From assembly GCA_910585255.1 (NCBI GenBank), contig CAJUEI010000001.1, positions 21,196-79,322 of the forward strand: DNA of 58,127 bases. The letters are read 5' to 3'. The notes beneath the pieces are model-generated. The model saw only the letters and a program-made list of their open reading frames with translations, was not told the DNA's origin and ran no database searches. The stretch comes from an uncultured Lachnospiraceae bacterium. GTDB lineage: Bacteria > Bacillota > Clostridia > Lachnospirales > Lachnospiraceae. The position numbers and the translations under genes were made by a program. The stretch's first letter is position 1. Each line of letters begins with the position of its first letter. Of this stretch, positions 8,401 to 16,663 are shown one piece after another.

Positions 8401-11400
8401 GCTCTGCATCCTGAAAGATCCAGTCTTGAAAGGCTTCTCTCAACTTTTCCTGCTTTTGTACCACAAGCATGGTTTCCTTTTTATTCAATACCCGCTTTTC
8501 TTTTCCCTCTTCCTCGCACACATCATAAATCCGACTATCCCTCAAATTCAAAGAATCCTCTAAAATCTGATAAGCGTTTCTGCGACTTGTCCCATAAGTC
8601 ATATGGACAAGGGTATTTTCCTGATCCAATAATTTTCCTTTTACTTTCCATTGTCCTGTCACACTCGAAAATTGAATTCCAATCTGATTTTGTTCCAAGA
8701 AATAAGGTGGCGTTTTCAATCGATCACGCATAAATGCTTCGATATAATTTGGTGGTACCCATGTAGCACCAATCCGAACCTCTATTTCCGAAACATCCAA
8801 TTCCTTTGGTTGTACCTGTGTTAATGCCTGTACCTGAACGGCATACTCTGGATGATTTTTCGCAAATTCCTTTGCAATTTCCAATTTTTCTCGAACATTT
8901 CCACTAAGGTATTCGTCTGCAGTTTCCCACTGATTGGTGACTGGATTTTGAAAAATAATCCCTTTTAGTTCCTCTTTTACCTGATCGATGCTTTTTCCTG
9001 TCAACTGTTGCAAATAGGCAAGATCCACTTTTGCTTTTTCTGACAAGGAGATTGCCAGTGCCTCACTTGCCGTATCCACACTGGTCACTACCTCTGGTTT
9101 TTTAATCGTTCGTTTGAAAAACATATCTGCCTTGCCCTGAAACTTCCCCTCTTCATCCATCTTTTCAAGGGAACATAGCAGACAATAACTGCTATCTTGA
9201 GAAAATGCTCTTTTATTGGTTCTTGCATGGATGAAACCATAGGCTTTCGAAAACGTATCATACAAACGATTTAATTCTGCCCGTTTTTCTTGAATCACCA
9301 AATCTGGAACTTCTTCTAACTGCATCTGAATCAATTCCTGTGTACAATTCCTTAGCTCCATCATCCCTTTGATTCGTTCTAAAATCGAATCCTTTTCTTC
9401 TACCAACCTCATTCTGGAATTTTCACGGTAATAGACCTGATTCCCCACCAAATGATAACTATAATTCTTTCCATCTGGTTCTGCTGGAAGAATCCGATCG
9501 GAACACTCTTCTTCTTCTGTCCATTCATCCAGCTCGACTGCTTCAATTTTCCCATCAATTCGAAGAATGGCTTCTCTTAATTGTTCTATAAAAGGTCTTG
9601 ACCGATCTGGTTGGCAAGTGCTTTCTATCCCATAAGGTCCACTTACCAGTTCCATTTTTCCCACAATCATTTCTGGATGCGTGACAAAATAGTGGTTCAT
9701 CTTCACTCCATTTTCCCCTTCTGATAGATGCACCCAATCTGGCTCCTCTTCTACAATTCGATCTCGTTTTTTCAAAAATAGGAGATCGGAAGTGACTTCT
9801 GTTCCTGCATTTTCTTTAAAAGCGGTATTGGGTAATCGAACTGCCCCAAGAAGCTCTGCTCTCTGTGCCAGATACATTCTAACCTCTGGATTTTTCTTAT
9901 CCATGGTTCCTTTACTGGTCAGAAAAGCAATCACTCCACCTGGACGTACTTTGTCCAATGTCTTTGCAAAAAAATAATCATGGATCAGGAAGTTGTTTTT
10001 TTCATATGGTTTATCCGCCACTCGATAAGAACCAAATGGTACATTCCCCACTGCCACATCAAAAAAATCATTGGGATAGTGAGTCTTTTCAAAACCACGG
10101 ATTTGAATCCTTGCTTCTGGATAAAGTTGTTTCGCAATCCTTCCGGTAATCGAATCCAATTCTACTCCATAAAGCCGACTTCCTTGCATCTTCTCTGGCA
10201 GCATCCCGAAAAAGTTTCCAATCCCCATTGCAGGTTCCAACAAGTTTCCTTTTTCAAATCCCATCTTTTCTAAGGCTTCATAAATACTGCGGATAATCAC
10301 TGGACTGGTGTAGTGTGCATTTAACGTACTTTCTCTTGCAGAAGTATACTCGGTATCTGATAAGCACGCTTTTAATTCCTGATACTCTTTTGCCCATGTC
10401 GGTTTACTTTCCTCAAATGCCTCTGCTAAACCACCCCAACCAACATATTGTGCTAAAATCTGTTGTTCCTCTGGTGTGGCAATCCGATGTGCTTCCTCGA
10501 TTTTCTTTAGGGTTTTGATTGCTTCAAGATTTCTTTTCACTTTTTCTTTTGCACTTCCAATTCCCAATGTATCCTCTGTGATACGAAAATTGACCGCTTT
10601 CCTCTGATTCGTTTGCAGATTGGTTTGTGTTTGCTCCACAGTAAGATGCTCCACCTGTTCTGGAAACATAGAAAACAGTTCCAACTGATGGTACCTTCCC
10701 TCCCGATCGATTCGTTCTGCTTTTTCTTCTGAAAGCAAATAACGCCCTTCTTCCAGATAGGAATTCACAAAGAAATACGTCTCTTCCCATGATAGTTTCA
10801 TTTTCACGTTCGAAATCGCATCGTTTCCCTTCCAGATGGTAAGACCATCCTCCTCTGCACAATAACCAACTGGATTCTCCCTGATAGAAAGTTCTATCTC
10901 TTTTTCCATGGGAAAAGAATGTTTCAAATATTCCATTTGTAATCTGGGATCTTGCTCCATTGCAAAATAACCCGCTATCTCGGTTCTTTTATGAATTCGA
11001 AAGGCATCTAAACATAGAATCTCTTTCGAAAGCTTTCTTTGTTCCTCCGATAAGTGAAACGGATCAAAAAAAGAGTCGGAGAAAGAATTTCTTCTCCGAT
11101 CCGACTTGGGTGGTTCTGTTTTTTGTGGAAACTCCCTCCTTATCTGTAAATCAGTTCCGTTTGGACGATTTCCTCTGCTGCGTGTTGTATATTGTTCCTC
11201 ATCCTTACCCATTTCATGGGATCGGTCTCTTTCAGTTTCTCGTCCACTCCTTCGGTTTTCGTCATCTGCTCGATTAGAAAATCCATCCGCTGTTCTGCCT
11301 GTTTCTGAATCTGAAGACAATGTGTATTCAATTCTCCTGTCAGTAACATCCCACTGTAAATCCCTCTTCTGTGTTCCATTAGAAAATACTTTCTCATCCG

Positions 11401-12007
11401 TCCGTACTTGGTCAATGGTTCCTCTGGCTCGTTGTCTGCTAATAGATTCGGGATTAGATAATCCCCGTTCTTCTCGTAAGTCAATATCATCTACTCTCTC
11501 CTCCGTTTCAATAAAAGGAATGGGATTTTCCCTCTCTTTCTGAATTCTTCTATCCACCTGCACTTCTTTTTCACTTTCACGCTTTAAAGCATAATAATGT
11601 AATTCAGATAAATTGTCAAGTTCTTTTTCTGTATTTTTTTCGATTACAGATGCTTCTTGATCTTGTTTGCTTTTTGTCTTATCTGGCGTCCTCTGTTTCC
11701 CAAATTGCTCAAATACATACTTCAATCTGGGTGGATCACTCTCCCTATCCAAAAGTGCAATTCCCTTTGCACCACGATTGACCCAACAAAACATCTGTTC
11801 ATTCCATAGTTTCATGGTTGCACAGGCTTGTGCATCTGGTCTTTGTGCATAGATGAGAAGTTGATCCTCAAAAGGATATTTATAAAGCCTTGCTGCTGTA
11901 GTCAGATAACGTGTCCATTCCTCTTGATTCTTTGTCACTTGTTTTGCTGTTTCTTTTGCAAGAAGAGAAATCTCATAATATTTTTTTGATACCCCTTGTA
12001 TCGCCAT
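5408..12007 (-). CDS. Giant DNA methylase / SNF2-type helicase of the conjugative element
   Basis: A 2199-aa protein of the kind found in Tn1549/CTn-like ICEs. The first ~100 residues (DQLLIYAQRPDAQACATM, RGAKGIALL) resemble the N-terminal domain of ArdC-like antirestriction proteins. A charged low-complexity linker follows. Then comes an N6-adenine-methylase-like domain with LLEPAMGIGNFFG (near 590) and a variant NPPY motif, VGNVPFGSY (near 654). The helicase has Walker A CVGAGKTFEM (near 1262), a DEAH-like VDESHFYKN (near 1425) and the C-terminal motif QREGRILRQGN (near 1755). The last ~300 residues are coiled-coil and charged. The start is ATG behind AAGGAGG. Such proteins are thought to process or protect transferred DNA; this is family context, not proof. 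The NVPF replacement of NPPF/Y makes methylation activity doubtful. Confidence 0.85.
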   Translation of the reverse strand: MAIQGVSKKYYEISLLAKETAKQVTKNQEEWTRYLTTAARLYKYPFEDQLLIYAQRPDAQACATMKLWNEQMFCWVNRGAKGIALLDRESDPPRLKYVFEQFGKQRTPDKTKSKQDQEASVIEKNTEKELDNLSELHYYALKRESEKEVQVDRRIQKERENPIPFIETEERVDDIDLREERGLSNPESISRQRARGTIDQVRTDEKVFSNGTQKRDLQWDVTDRRIEYTLSSDSETGRTADGFSNRADDENRRSGRETERDRSHEMGKDEEQYTTRSRGNRPNGTDLQIRREFPQKTEPPKSDRRRNSFSDSFFDPFHLSEEQRKLSKEILCLDAFRIHKRTEIAGYFAMEQDPRLQMEYLKHSFPMEKEIELSIRENPVGYCAEEDGLTIWKGNDAISNVKMKLSWEETYFFVNSYLEEGRYLLSEEKAERIDREGRYHQLELFSMFPEQVEHLTVEQTQTNLQTNQRKAVNFRITEDTLGIGSAKEKVKRNLEAIKTLKKIEEAHRIATPEEQQILAQYVGWGGLAEAFEESKPTWAKEYQELKACLSDTEYTSARESTLNAHYTSPVIIRSIYEALEKMGFEKGNLLEPAMGIGNFFGMLPEKMQGSRLYGVELDSITGRIAKQLYPEARIQIRGFEKTHYPNDFFDVAVGNVPFGSYRVADKPYEKNNFLIHDYFFAKTLDKVRPGGVIAFLTSKGTMDKKNPEVRMYLAQRAELLGAVRLPNTAFKENAGTEVTSDLLFLKKRDRIVEEEPDWVHLSEGENGVKMNHYFVTHPEMIVGKMELVSGPYGIESTCQPDRSRPFIEQLREAILRIDGKIEAVELDEWTEEEECSDRILPAEPDGKNYSYHLVGNQVYYRENSRMRLVEEKDSILERIKGMMELRNCTQELIQMQLEEVPDLVIQEKRAELNRLYDTFSKAYGFIHARTNKRAFSQDSSYCLLCSLEKMDEEGKFQGKADMFFKRTIKKPEVVTSVDTASEALAISLSEKAKVDLAYLQQLTGKSIDQVKEELKGIIFQNPVTNQWETADEYLSGNVREKLEIAKEFAKNHPEYAVQVQALTQVQPKELDVSEIEVRIGATWVPPNYIEAFMRDRLKTPPYFLEQNQIGIQFSSVTGQWKVKGKLLDQENTLVHMTYGTSRRNAYQILEDSLNLRDSRIYDVCEEEGKEKRVLNKKETMLVVQKQEKLREAFQDWIFQDAERRQDLVTIYNTKFNAIRPREYHGAHLTFPGMTPDIELRSHQKNAVAHILYGGNTLLAHCVGAGKTFEMIAAAMESKRLGLCQKSLFVVPNHLIEQWASDFLRLYPGANLLAATKKDFEPINRKKFCSRIATGEYDAVIIGHSQFEKIPLSQKRQEAMIHRQIDEIVLAITQAKAEKEEHYTIKQMEKMKKSLSAKLEKLQNNTKKDQVVTFEQLGVDRLFVDESHFYKNLFFYTKMRNVAGIAQTEAQKSSDLFAKCQYLDEWTGGKGVIFATGTPISNSMTELYTNMCYLQHRTLQKLGLGQFDSWASSFGETQTAIELAPEGSGYRAKTRFAKFFNLPELMALFKEVADIQTPDQLKLPVPEVEYETVVLKPSAYQQEMIFSLAERAEAVRDQRVDVTMDNMLRITNDGRKLALDQRLLNEILPDDENSKTSRCVEKAFEIWEQTKKQKSTQLIFCDLSTPKGNGIFSVYEDIKKKLIERGVPGKEIEFIHDANTEAKKAELFGKVRNGQVRFLLGSTQKMGAGTNVQDRLIALHHLDVPWRPSDIEQREGRILRQGNCNRKVKIFRYVTEGTFDSYSWQLIENKQKFIGQVMTSKSPVRSCEDVDEAALSYAEVKALATGNPYIREKMDLDIQVSKLKLMKANYISQKYRLEDQIMKYYPKQIALWKERISGFQVDLQTKKANFPIEKEAFLIKLGDQFYTEKREAGMALIERCKEQKWSDTPVKIGEYAGFQMMVSFDSFHLHHKVMMKLKGQLSYSLEIGSDPLGNLVRMNHALESITKKCSEAQRELENVERQLETAKIEVTKPFAQEKELAEKCERLSILNTLLNLDEKGEEEACIEVDCLESDPIEEEIVEQDQKKSEQIELNSIESNSIEGNQIEQKIVEWEGFCHLGDKRMDRNEQKFGQEEKVIEIGNPYPIENARHHQEIENGNPQGWKLVAGIREESTTVPISLKQRLEEKKAQIGDRAKKEERENKKEKENEKGKGKEREGIR

Positions 12008-12539
12008 GGAAAACCTCCTTCCTCATAAAAACCACTTTCCTCCATTCCTCTCTTTTTTCAAATCATTTTTCTCTTATCTTACTTTCTTTTTTATCATCCT
12101 CTGTTTCATAAAAAAATAGAGCATATAGGCTAATTCCTACATGCTCTCGTGTTATGTAACCATTCCATTCTACTCCTGATTCGATTGATGTACCATATGT
12201 GTGCCGTAATACTCAAATTCAAATTTTTTCTGTAAATTACAAGAAGCCTGATTGAATTTAAAATATTCACAGTTCATAAAGTCCATGTTCTCTTCATTGA
12301 ACAATCAGGGGATCATTTTCTCTAAAATTTCAGAAATCAGCCCTTTTTTCTAATATGAATTCGAAAGTGCAAAGGAAAGTATAACACCATTTTTGCTCTT
12401 TCGACGATCCTTCTTTGCGAAAAGTTCTGGTAATGGTTCGATGGCAAAATTTCCGATAACCTTTTTAGATTCCTTATAATCCATCTTTTCAAATCCTGCC
12501 ATACGGCATCATTAAAGATCTTCTTTCCCTTGTTTCTCT
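12008..12539 (-). pseudogene. Intergenic region with decayed coding remnants, including an acetyltransferase-like tail
   Basis: The 532 bp between topB and the helicase hold broken minus-strand frames. At 12301-12170 the translation reads EENMDFMNCEYFKFNQAS then LQKKFEFEYYGTHMVHQS and stops. This resembles the C-terminal end of a GNAT acetyltransferase (a family-typical N-x-x-S then G/E-F-x-Y-Y-G pattern). The frame is closed directly upstream. Another open stretch starts at 12502 (MAGFEKMDYKESKKVIGN) and stops after about 50 codons. Neither looks functional. Assignment is by eye and tentative. Confidence 0.4.
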
Positions 12540-14648
12540 CTATTTTTTCTTTTTGGGAAATTCCAGCTTTACCTTATACTGCAAGCCTTTGACTTCCTTC
12601 CCGTCTTTGGTATAGGAATAGTCCTCCACGCCCTCTGGGATAAGGTACGCATCATAGCTGCCTTTCTTCCCTTTCAAGCCTTTAACGAGGGTCTTTTTCC
12701 CCTCCAGCATACTCTTGATCTGGCTGTCGGTCAGCACTGTACCCATTACCCGTGATACATTCATGCCGCATTTGTTTTTGCAGTAAGCACCGAATTTCCC
12801 TTTTACTACATCTCCGCCGCATTTCGGGCATTTTCCGAAAATCTCCCGTTCGTCGCTTCCAAACATGATTTTCTGTTCATCACTGACGCTGTGGTAAGTC
12901 TGGACAAGCTCTTTTACCATATCCTCGATCCCGTCCATAAACTCCTGCATAGAATATTCGCCTTTCGCAACAAGCGTCAAGGCATTTTCCCAGTCAGCGG
13001 TTAGTTTCGGGGATTTTACCACGTCAGGAAGAACCGTAATCAGTTTTATGCCGTCCTCTGTTGGTACCATCTGTTTCTTCTCCCGCCTTACCAAACCGTC
13101 CTTTACTAATTTCTCAATAATGTCCGCCCTTGTCGCAGGCGTACCTAAGCCTTTTCTCTCCACGTCGTCGCCCATATCCCCTGAACCAGCACGTTCCATC
13201 ATCGAAAGCAGGGAATCTTCCGTAAAATGCTTGGGAGGAGAAGTGAAACCCTCACGAATGGTGGTCTGTACCGAATCGAATATCTGCCCTTTTGAAAGTT
13301 CTGGCAACTTCTTTTCTTCCATGCTCCCTTTCTCTTTTGTATCTTCCCTAATCGAAAAAGACTGCTTGAAGGTATCCTCAAAACTTTTCCAACCATTCTG
13401 TATCACCCTTTTTTCAGAAACAGAAAATTCATATCCATTACAAGAAAATTTGACTGAAATCGTTTCATAAAAATGGTTCGCTCCAGTAGCACATAAAAGT
13501 CGGTTTGCTAATAAGAATAAGATTTTATATTCTACTTTTGGTACAACTGCAAGATCTGCACTTGCCATTTCTACGGTAGGGATAATCGCATGATGATCGG
13601 TTACTTTTTTACGATTCAGCACTTTTTTAATCTCTAGATGAAACGGACGGATTTCCTTCCAGAAATCCAACTGGTTGATTACTTTGATCACATCCTTCGT
13701 TGTCTGCTCCATATCATCGGACAAATATTGACTGTCCGTTCTTGGATAAGTCACCAGTTTTTTCTCATACAGACTTTGTGTATATTCTAATGTCTGCTTT
13801 GCCGTAAAACCAAAGATACGGTTTGCATCCCTTTGGAGTGTCGTCAAATCATACAGTTTCGGTGGTACAATCGCTTTTTCTTCTTTTTCCATCGACACCA
13901 CAACTGCCTGCCCATTTTGACAAATTTCTGCGATTTCCTCTGCTTTCTCTTTCTTATCTATACGTTTACTAATTGCAATCATCCCACCCATTTGAATTTG
14001 TACCAAATAATAGCTTTCTTTCTGAAAATTTCGAATCTTTTCTTCCCTCTCCACCAACATGGCAAGAGTAGGGGTCTGTACTCTACCTACTTTTAATACC
14101 TTGCCACCATATAAAGCAGTAAACAATCTTGTCCCATTCAGTCCTACTAACCAATCGGCTCTCTGTCTACAAAGTGCAGACTGATAGAGAAATTCATATG
14201 CACTCCCTTCCTTTAAGTTCGCAAAACCCTCACGGATCGCACGTTCCTCCATAGAAGAAATCCAAAGTCGCTTGATTGGCTTTTTGCATCCTGCTTGCTG
14301 ATAAACCAAACGAAAAATCAACTCTCCTTCTCGACCAGCATCCGTTGCAGCTATCACACGTTCTACTTTTTCTTCCTGCAGCAATCTTTTTAATACATGA
14401 TACTGTGTTTCCGTTTCCTTTCTTACTTCATACTTCCATTGTTCTGGTAAAATAGGCAAACTTTCATAATTCCACTTTTTCCAGGTATCGGAATAGGCTT
14501 CTGGTGGTGCCAAACTTACTAAATGCCCCACACACCAAGATACTAAATATCCTCCACCTATCAGATACCCCTCTTCTTTCTGATTGGCTCCTAGCACACG
14601 AGCAATGACCTGTGCCACTTGAAACTTTTCTGTAATCACTAAGTCCAT
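12540..14648 (-). CDS. topB: Type IA DNA topoisomerase III
   Basis: A 702-aa topoisomerase III of the kind carried by ICEs and plasmids. Seen: the TOPRIM domain at the N-terminus (MDLVITEKFQVAQVIARVL; acidic motif ATDAGREGELIFR near 105), the active-site Tyr in KKLVTYPRTDSQYL (near 300), and a C-terminal zinc ribbon (CPKCGG...CKNKCGM). It relaxes or decatenates DNA and probably helps transfer or replication of the element. The start lies 4 bp after the stop of the upstream gene, with GGAGGAGAG before it. Odd: roughly the 3' third (about 12540-13260) is clearly richer in G/C and uses GCC, CTC, CCG-type codons, unlike the AT-rich 5' two thirds. This suggests a recombination mosaic. Confidence 0.92.
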   Translation of the reverse strand: MDLVITEKFQVAQVIARVLGANQKEEGYLIGGGYLVSWCVGHLVSLAPPEAYSDTWKKWNYESLPILPEQWKYEVRKETETQYHVLKRLLQEEKVERVIAATDAGREGELIFRLVYQQAGCKKPIKRLWISSMEERAIREGFANLKEGSAYEFLYQSALCRQRADWLVGLNGTRLFTALYGGKVLKVGRVQTPTLAMLVEREEKIRNFQKESYYLVQIQMGGMIAISKRIDKKEKAEEIAEICQNGQAVVVSMEKEEKAIVPPKLYDLTTLQRDANRIFGFTAKQTLEYTQSLYEKKLVTYPRTDSQYLSDDMEQTTKDVIKVINQLDFWKEIRPFHLEIKKVLNRKKVTDHHAIIPTVEMASADLAVVPKVEYKILFLLANRLLCATGANHFYETISVKFSCNGYEFSVSEKRVIQNGWKSFEDTFKQSFSIREDTKEKGSMEEKKLPELSKGQIFDSVQTTIREGFTSPPKHFTEDSLLSMMERAGSGDMGDDVERKGLGTPATRADIIEKLVKDGLVRREKKQMVPTEDGIKLITVLPDVVKSPKLTADWENALTLVAKGEYSMQEFMDGIEDMVKELVQTYHSVSDEQKIMFGSDEREIFGKCPKCGGDVVKGKFGAYCKNKCGMNVSRVMGTVLTDSQIKSMLEGKKTLVKGLKGKKGSYDAYLIPEGVEDYSYTKDGKEVKGLQYKVKLEFPKKKK

Positions 14649-14651
14649 GTT

Positions 14652-16373
14652 TTATTCTCTCTCCTCCCTTTCCTCAAAAAAATCCTCCTCTGCATTGTTT
14701 TCGGATTCTTCTTCCTTTTCATATTCTCCAAGCTCTTCTTCATCCTCCTCTTCTATAAAATCCTCTTTTTTCTTATATTTTTCCTTAAAATAAAAAGTGC
14801 CTATTAGAAAAGCTATCACAAGAATCCCAATCAGAAAATAAGCAATTTTGACATTCGTTTTTTCTTTTCCTTCTTTTGTTTCGTTCTCTTGTTTTTGTTC
14901 CGCATCTTCCTTACTTTGGGTTTCTTCCATCGTTTCGCTTTCTTTTCTTGGTTCTTCTACTTGTTTGGTTTCTTCTGGCAGAGGGTTGGAATCTTGTAAT
15001 ATAACATGTTCGGTTGGAATGGCAGATGCGAAGGCAGCGGAATTTTGAGGAAGCGTTTCACTTCGGTCGGAAGTGACATTCAATAAATCATTTTCGGTAA
15101 TCTCTGTCAAAAAATATACCTTCTCCTCCTCTTCTTCATAATCAATCACCAAATAAAATACATTCTCCGATGCCGTATGAATGGTATAAAATTCCTTTCC
15201 TTGCTTTTCCTGCTCTTTTGATAACGGTAACACCGTCGTTCCATTCGCATCCATTTTGGTATACTCCGTAATTGTCCCTACTGCGTTTCCTGGTTTTGTC
15301 TCTTTGGCATTTTCTGGAAGTTGTTCTGCTAAGTTTTCTCCATTTGCATCAGCAAGATCTTTATAATAGGGATTTTTTACTTGATAAACTTCGGATAAAT
15401 TCCCCACTTGATCGACTGCAGTAATCATAAAATACTCATATCCTGCATCAAACTGTTGTAAACGAATAGTTAAGGCAGAATCCGTGAAATCCGTAAACTC
15501 ATACCCATTCACAGAAACTGCCTTGATACCAGAATCTCTATCATATCCCTGAATCTTTAAGATTCCCCCACTAATCGCTGCATTCAAAGTTGGTTTGGTC
15601 GTATCAAAACACGAAACCGTCCTATTTTGTTCATAGGTATTCCCCTTTTGATCGATTACCACTACATAAATACTACAATTCTCAGAAATTTTTAATTTCC
15701 TTTCCTCTGTCACATCTATCCAATTTCCATTTTGTCCGATCTTTGCCTGTATGCTATCAATTTCAAAATTACCTGTATTTGCGGTATCGGATATAGTAAA
15801 AGTTACGGTTGCGGCTTCTCGATACCAACCATCTGGCTGATGAATCTGAATCTCGACGATTGGCATTTTATAGTCACAATCCTTATAATCCATCGCACAT
15901 TTCTCACAATTTTTGTCAAAATCATATCCTTTACATACTTTCTCACAAATGCAATTCAAATCCATCTTTTCTAAATAGGATTCCTCTTTTGTTTTCCTTT
16001 CTACTGAATCTTCCACTTCATTTCCTGTACTTTCCTCTTTTTCACTTTCTGGATGATTTCCTATTTTCTGCTCCGTAGAAGATTCCTCTGAATCGTCCAT
16101 TTCTTTTACAAAACTGCTTTCTTCCTCTATTTGGTATTCTTCTGTTGTATGTTCTTCTATTGTTGTTTCATCTATTACACACTCTTCTATCACATTCTCT
16201 TCGATTCTACTTTCTCCGATTGTACTTTCTTCAAACAAAGGATCTTCTGCATAAACATTCCATACAAAAGTCTTATTTTCCAAACCGATTATGGCAAACC
16301 GACAAACTAAAATTGTACATAGTACCAGTAGTTCCACTCTTTTATTTTTATTCCATACGTTTCTTTTCTTCAT
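14652..16373 (-). CDS. CD1107/DUF4366-type membrane-anchored mobile element protein
   Basis: A 573-aa exported protein. Seen: an N-terminal signal segment (LLVLCTILVCRFAIIGL), a long Glu/Thr-rich acidic spacer with many IEE repeats, and a Cys-rich stretch (CICEKVCKGYD...CEKC...CDY, about 140-165). Ig-like repeats follow (about 170-340), then a DUF4366-like section (LSKEQEKQGKEFYTIHTA, about 375-430). Near 506-530 is a transmembrane helix (AYFLIGILVIAFLIG), and the tail is acidic. The layout matches the CD1107 family next to DUF4315 genes in Clostridium ICEs. It is presumably a surface or mating-channel component, but its exact role is unknown. It starts inside the 3' end of the DUF4315 gene (26-bp overlap) with an AGGTAGG ribosome site. 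Confidence 0.75.
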   Translation of the reverse strand: MKKRNVWNKNKRVELLVLCTILVCRFAIIGLENKTFVWNVYAEDPLFEESTIGESRIEENVIEECVIDETTIEEHTTEEYQIEEESSFVKEMDDSEESSTEQKIGNHPESEKEESTGNEVEDSVERKTKEESYLEKMDLNCICEKVCKGYDFDKNCEKCAMDYKDCDYKMPIVEIQIHQPDGWYREAATVTFTISDTANTGNFEIDSIQAKIGQNGNWIDVTEERKLKISENCSIYVVVIDQKGNTYEQNRTVSCFDTTKPTLNAAISGGILKIQGYDRDSGIKAVSVNGYEFTDFTDSALTIRLQQFDAGYEYFMITAVDQVGNLSEVYQVKNPYYKDLADANGENLAEQLPENAKETKPGNAVGTITEYTKMDANGTTVLPLSKEQEKQGKEFYTIHTASENVFYLVIDYEEEEEKVYFLTEITENDLLNVTSDRSETLPQNSAAFASAIPTEHVILQDSNPLPEETKQVEEPRKESETMEETQSKEDAEQKQENETKEGKEKTNVKIAYFLIGILVIAFLIGTFYFKEKYKKKEDFIEEEDEEELGEYEKEEESENNAEEDFFEEREERE

Positions 16374-16644
16374 CGCTTCCTACCTCTTCCTCTCTTTCTT
16401 TCGAGTTTTCCTCTTCCTCCTTTTCTTTTTTCTTTAACAAATGTAAGATTTCTTCTTCACTCACCCGATTTAACAAAATCAACTGTTCCAAAGAAATTTT
16501 GTGTTTCTCTATAAATTTCATTTTTTCGGTATCTTTTGCCATCTGTAACTGTTTTTCCAGCTCTTTTTGCTTTTCCTGTAAAGTACTTAACTGTTCTTGC
16601 ACTTTCGAAAGCTCTTTTTCAATTCGTTCCCTTGTCACTTCCAT
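16348..16644 (-). CDS. DUF4315-family small coiled-coil protein
   Basis: 98 aa from the ATG at 16644, chosen because AGGGAGG sits just before it; an upstream in-frame extension would overlap the M23 gene. Residues 1-50 form a charged coiled coil (IEKELSKVQEQLSTLQEKQK). A short helix-turn-helix-like stretch follows (KHKISLEQLILLNRVSEEEI), then a Lys/Glu tail. This is the standard small protein between the M23 peptidase and the DUF4366 protein in Tn1549-like elements. Function is unknown. Confidence 0.78.
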   Translation of the reverse strand: MEVTRERIEKELSKVQEQLSTLQEKQKELEKQLQMAKDTEKMKFIEKHKISLEQLILLNRVSEEEILHLLKKKEKEEEENSKEREEEVGSDEEKKRME

Positions 16645-16663
16645 TCCTCCCTTCTGATTTTTT

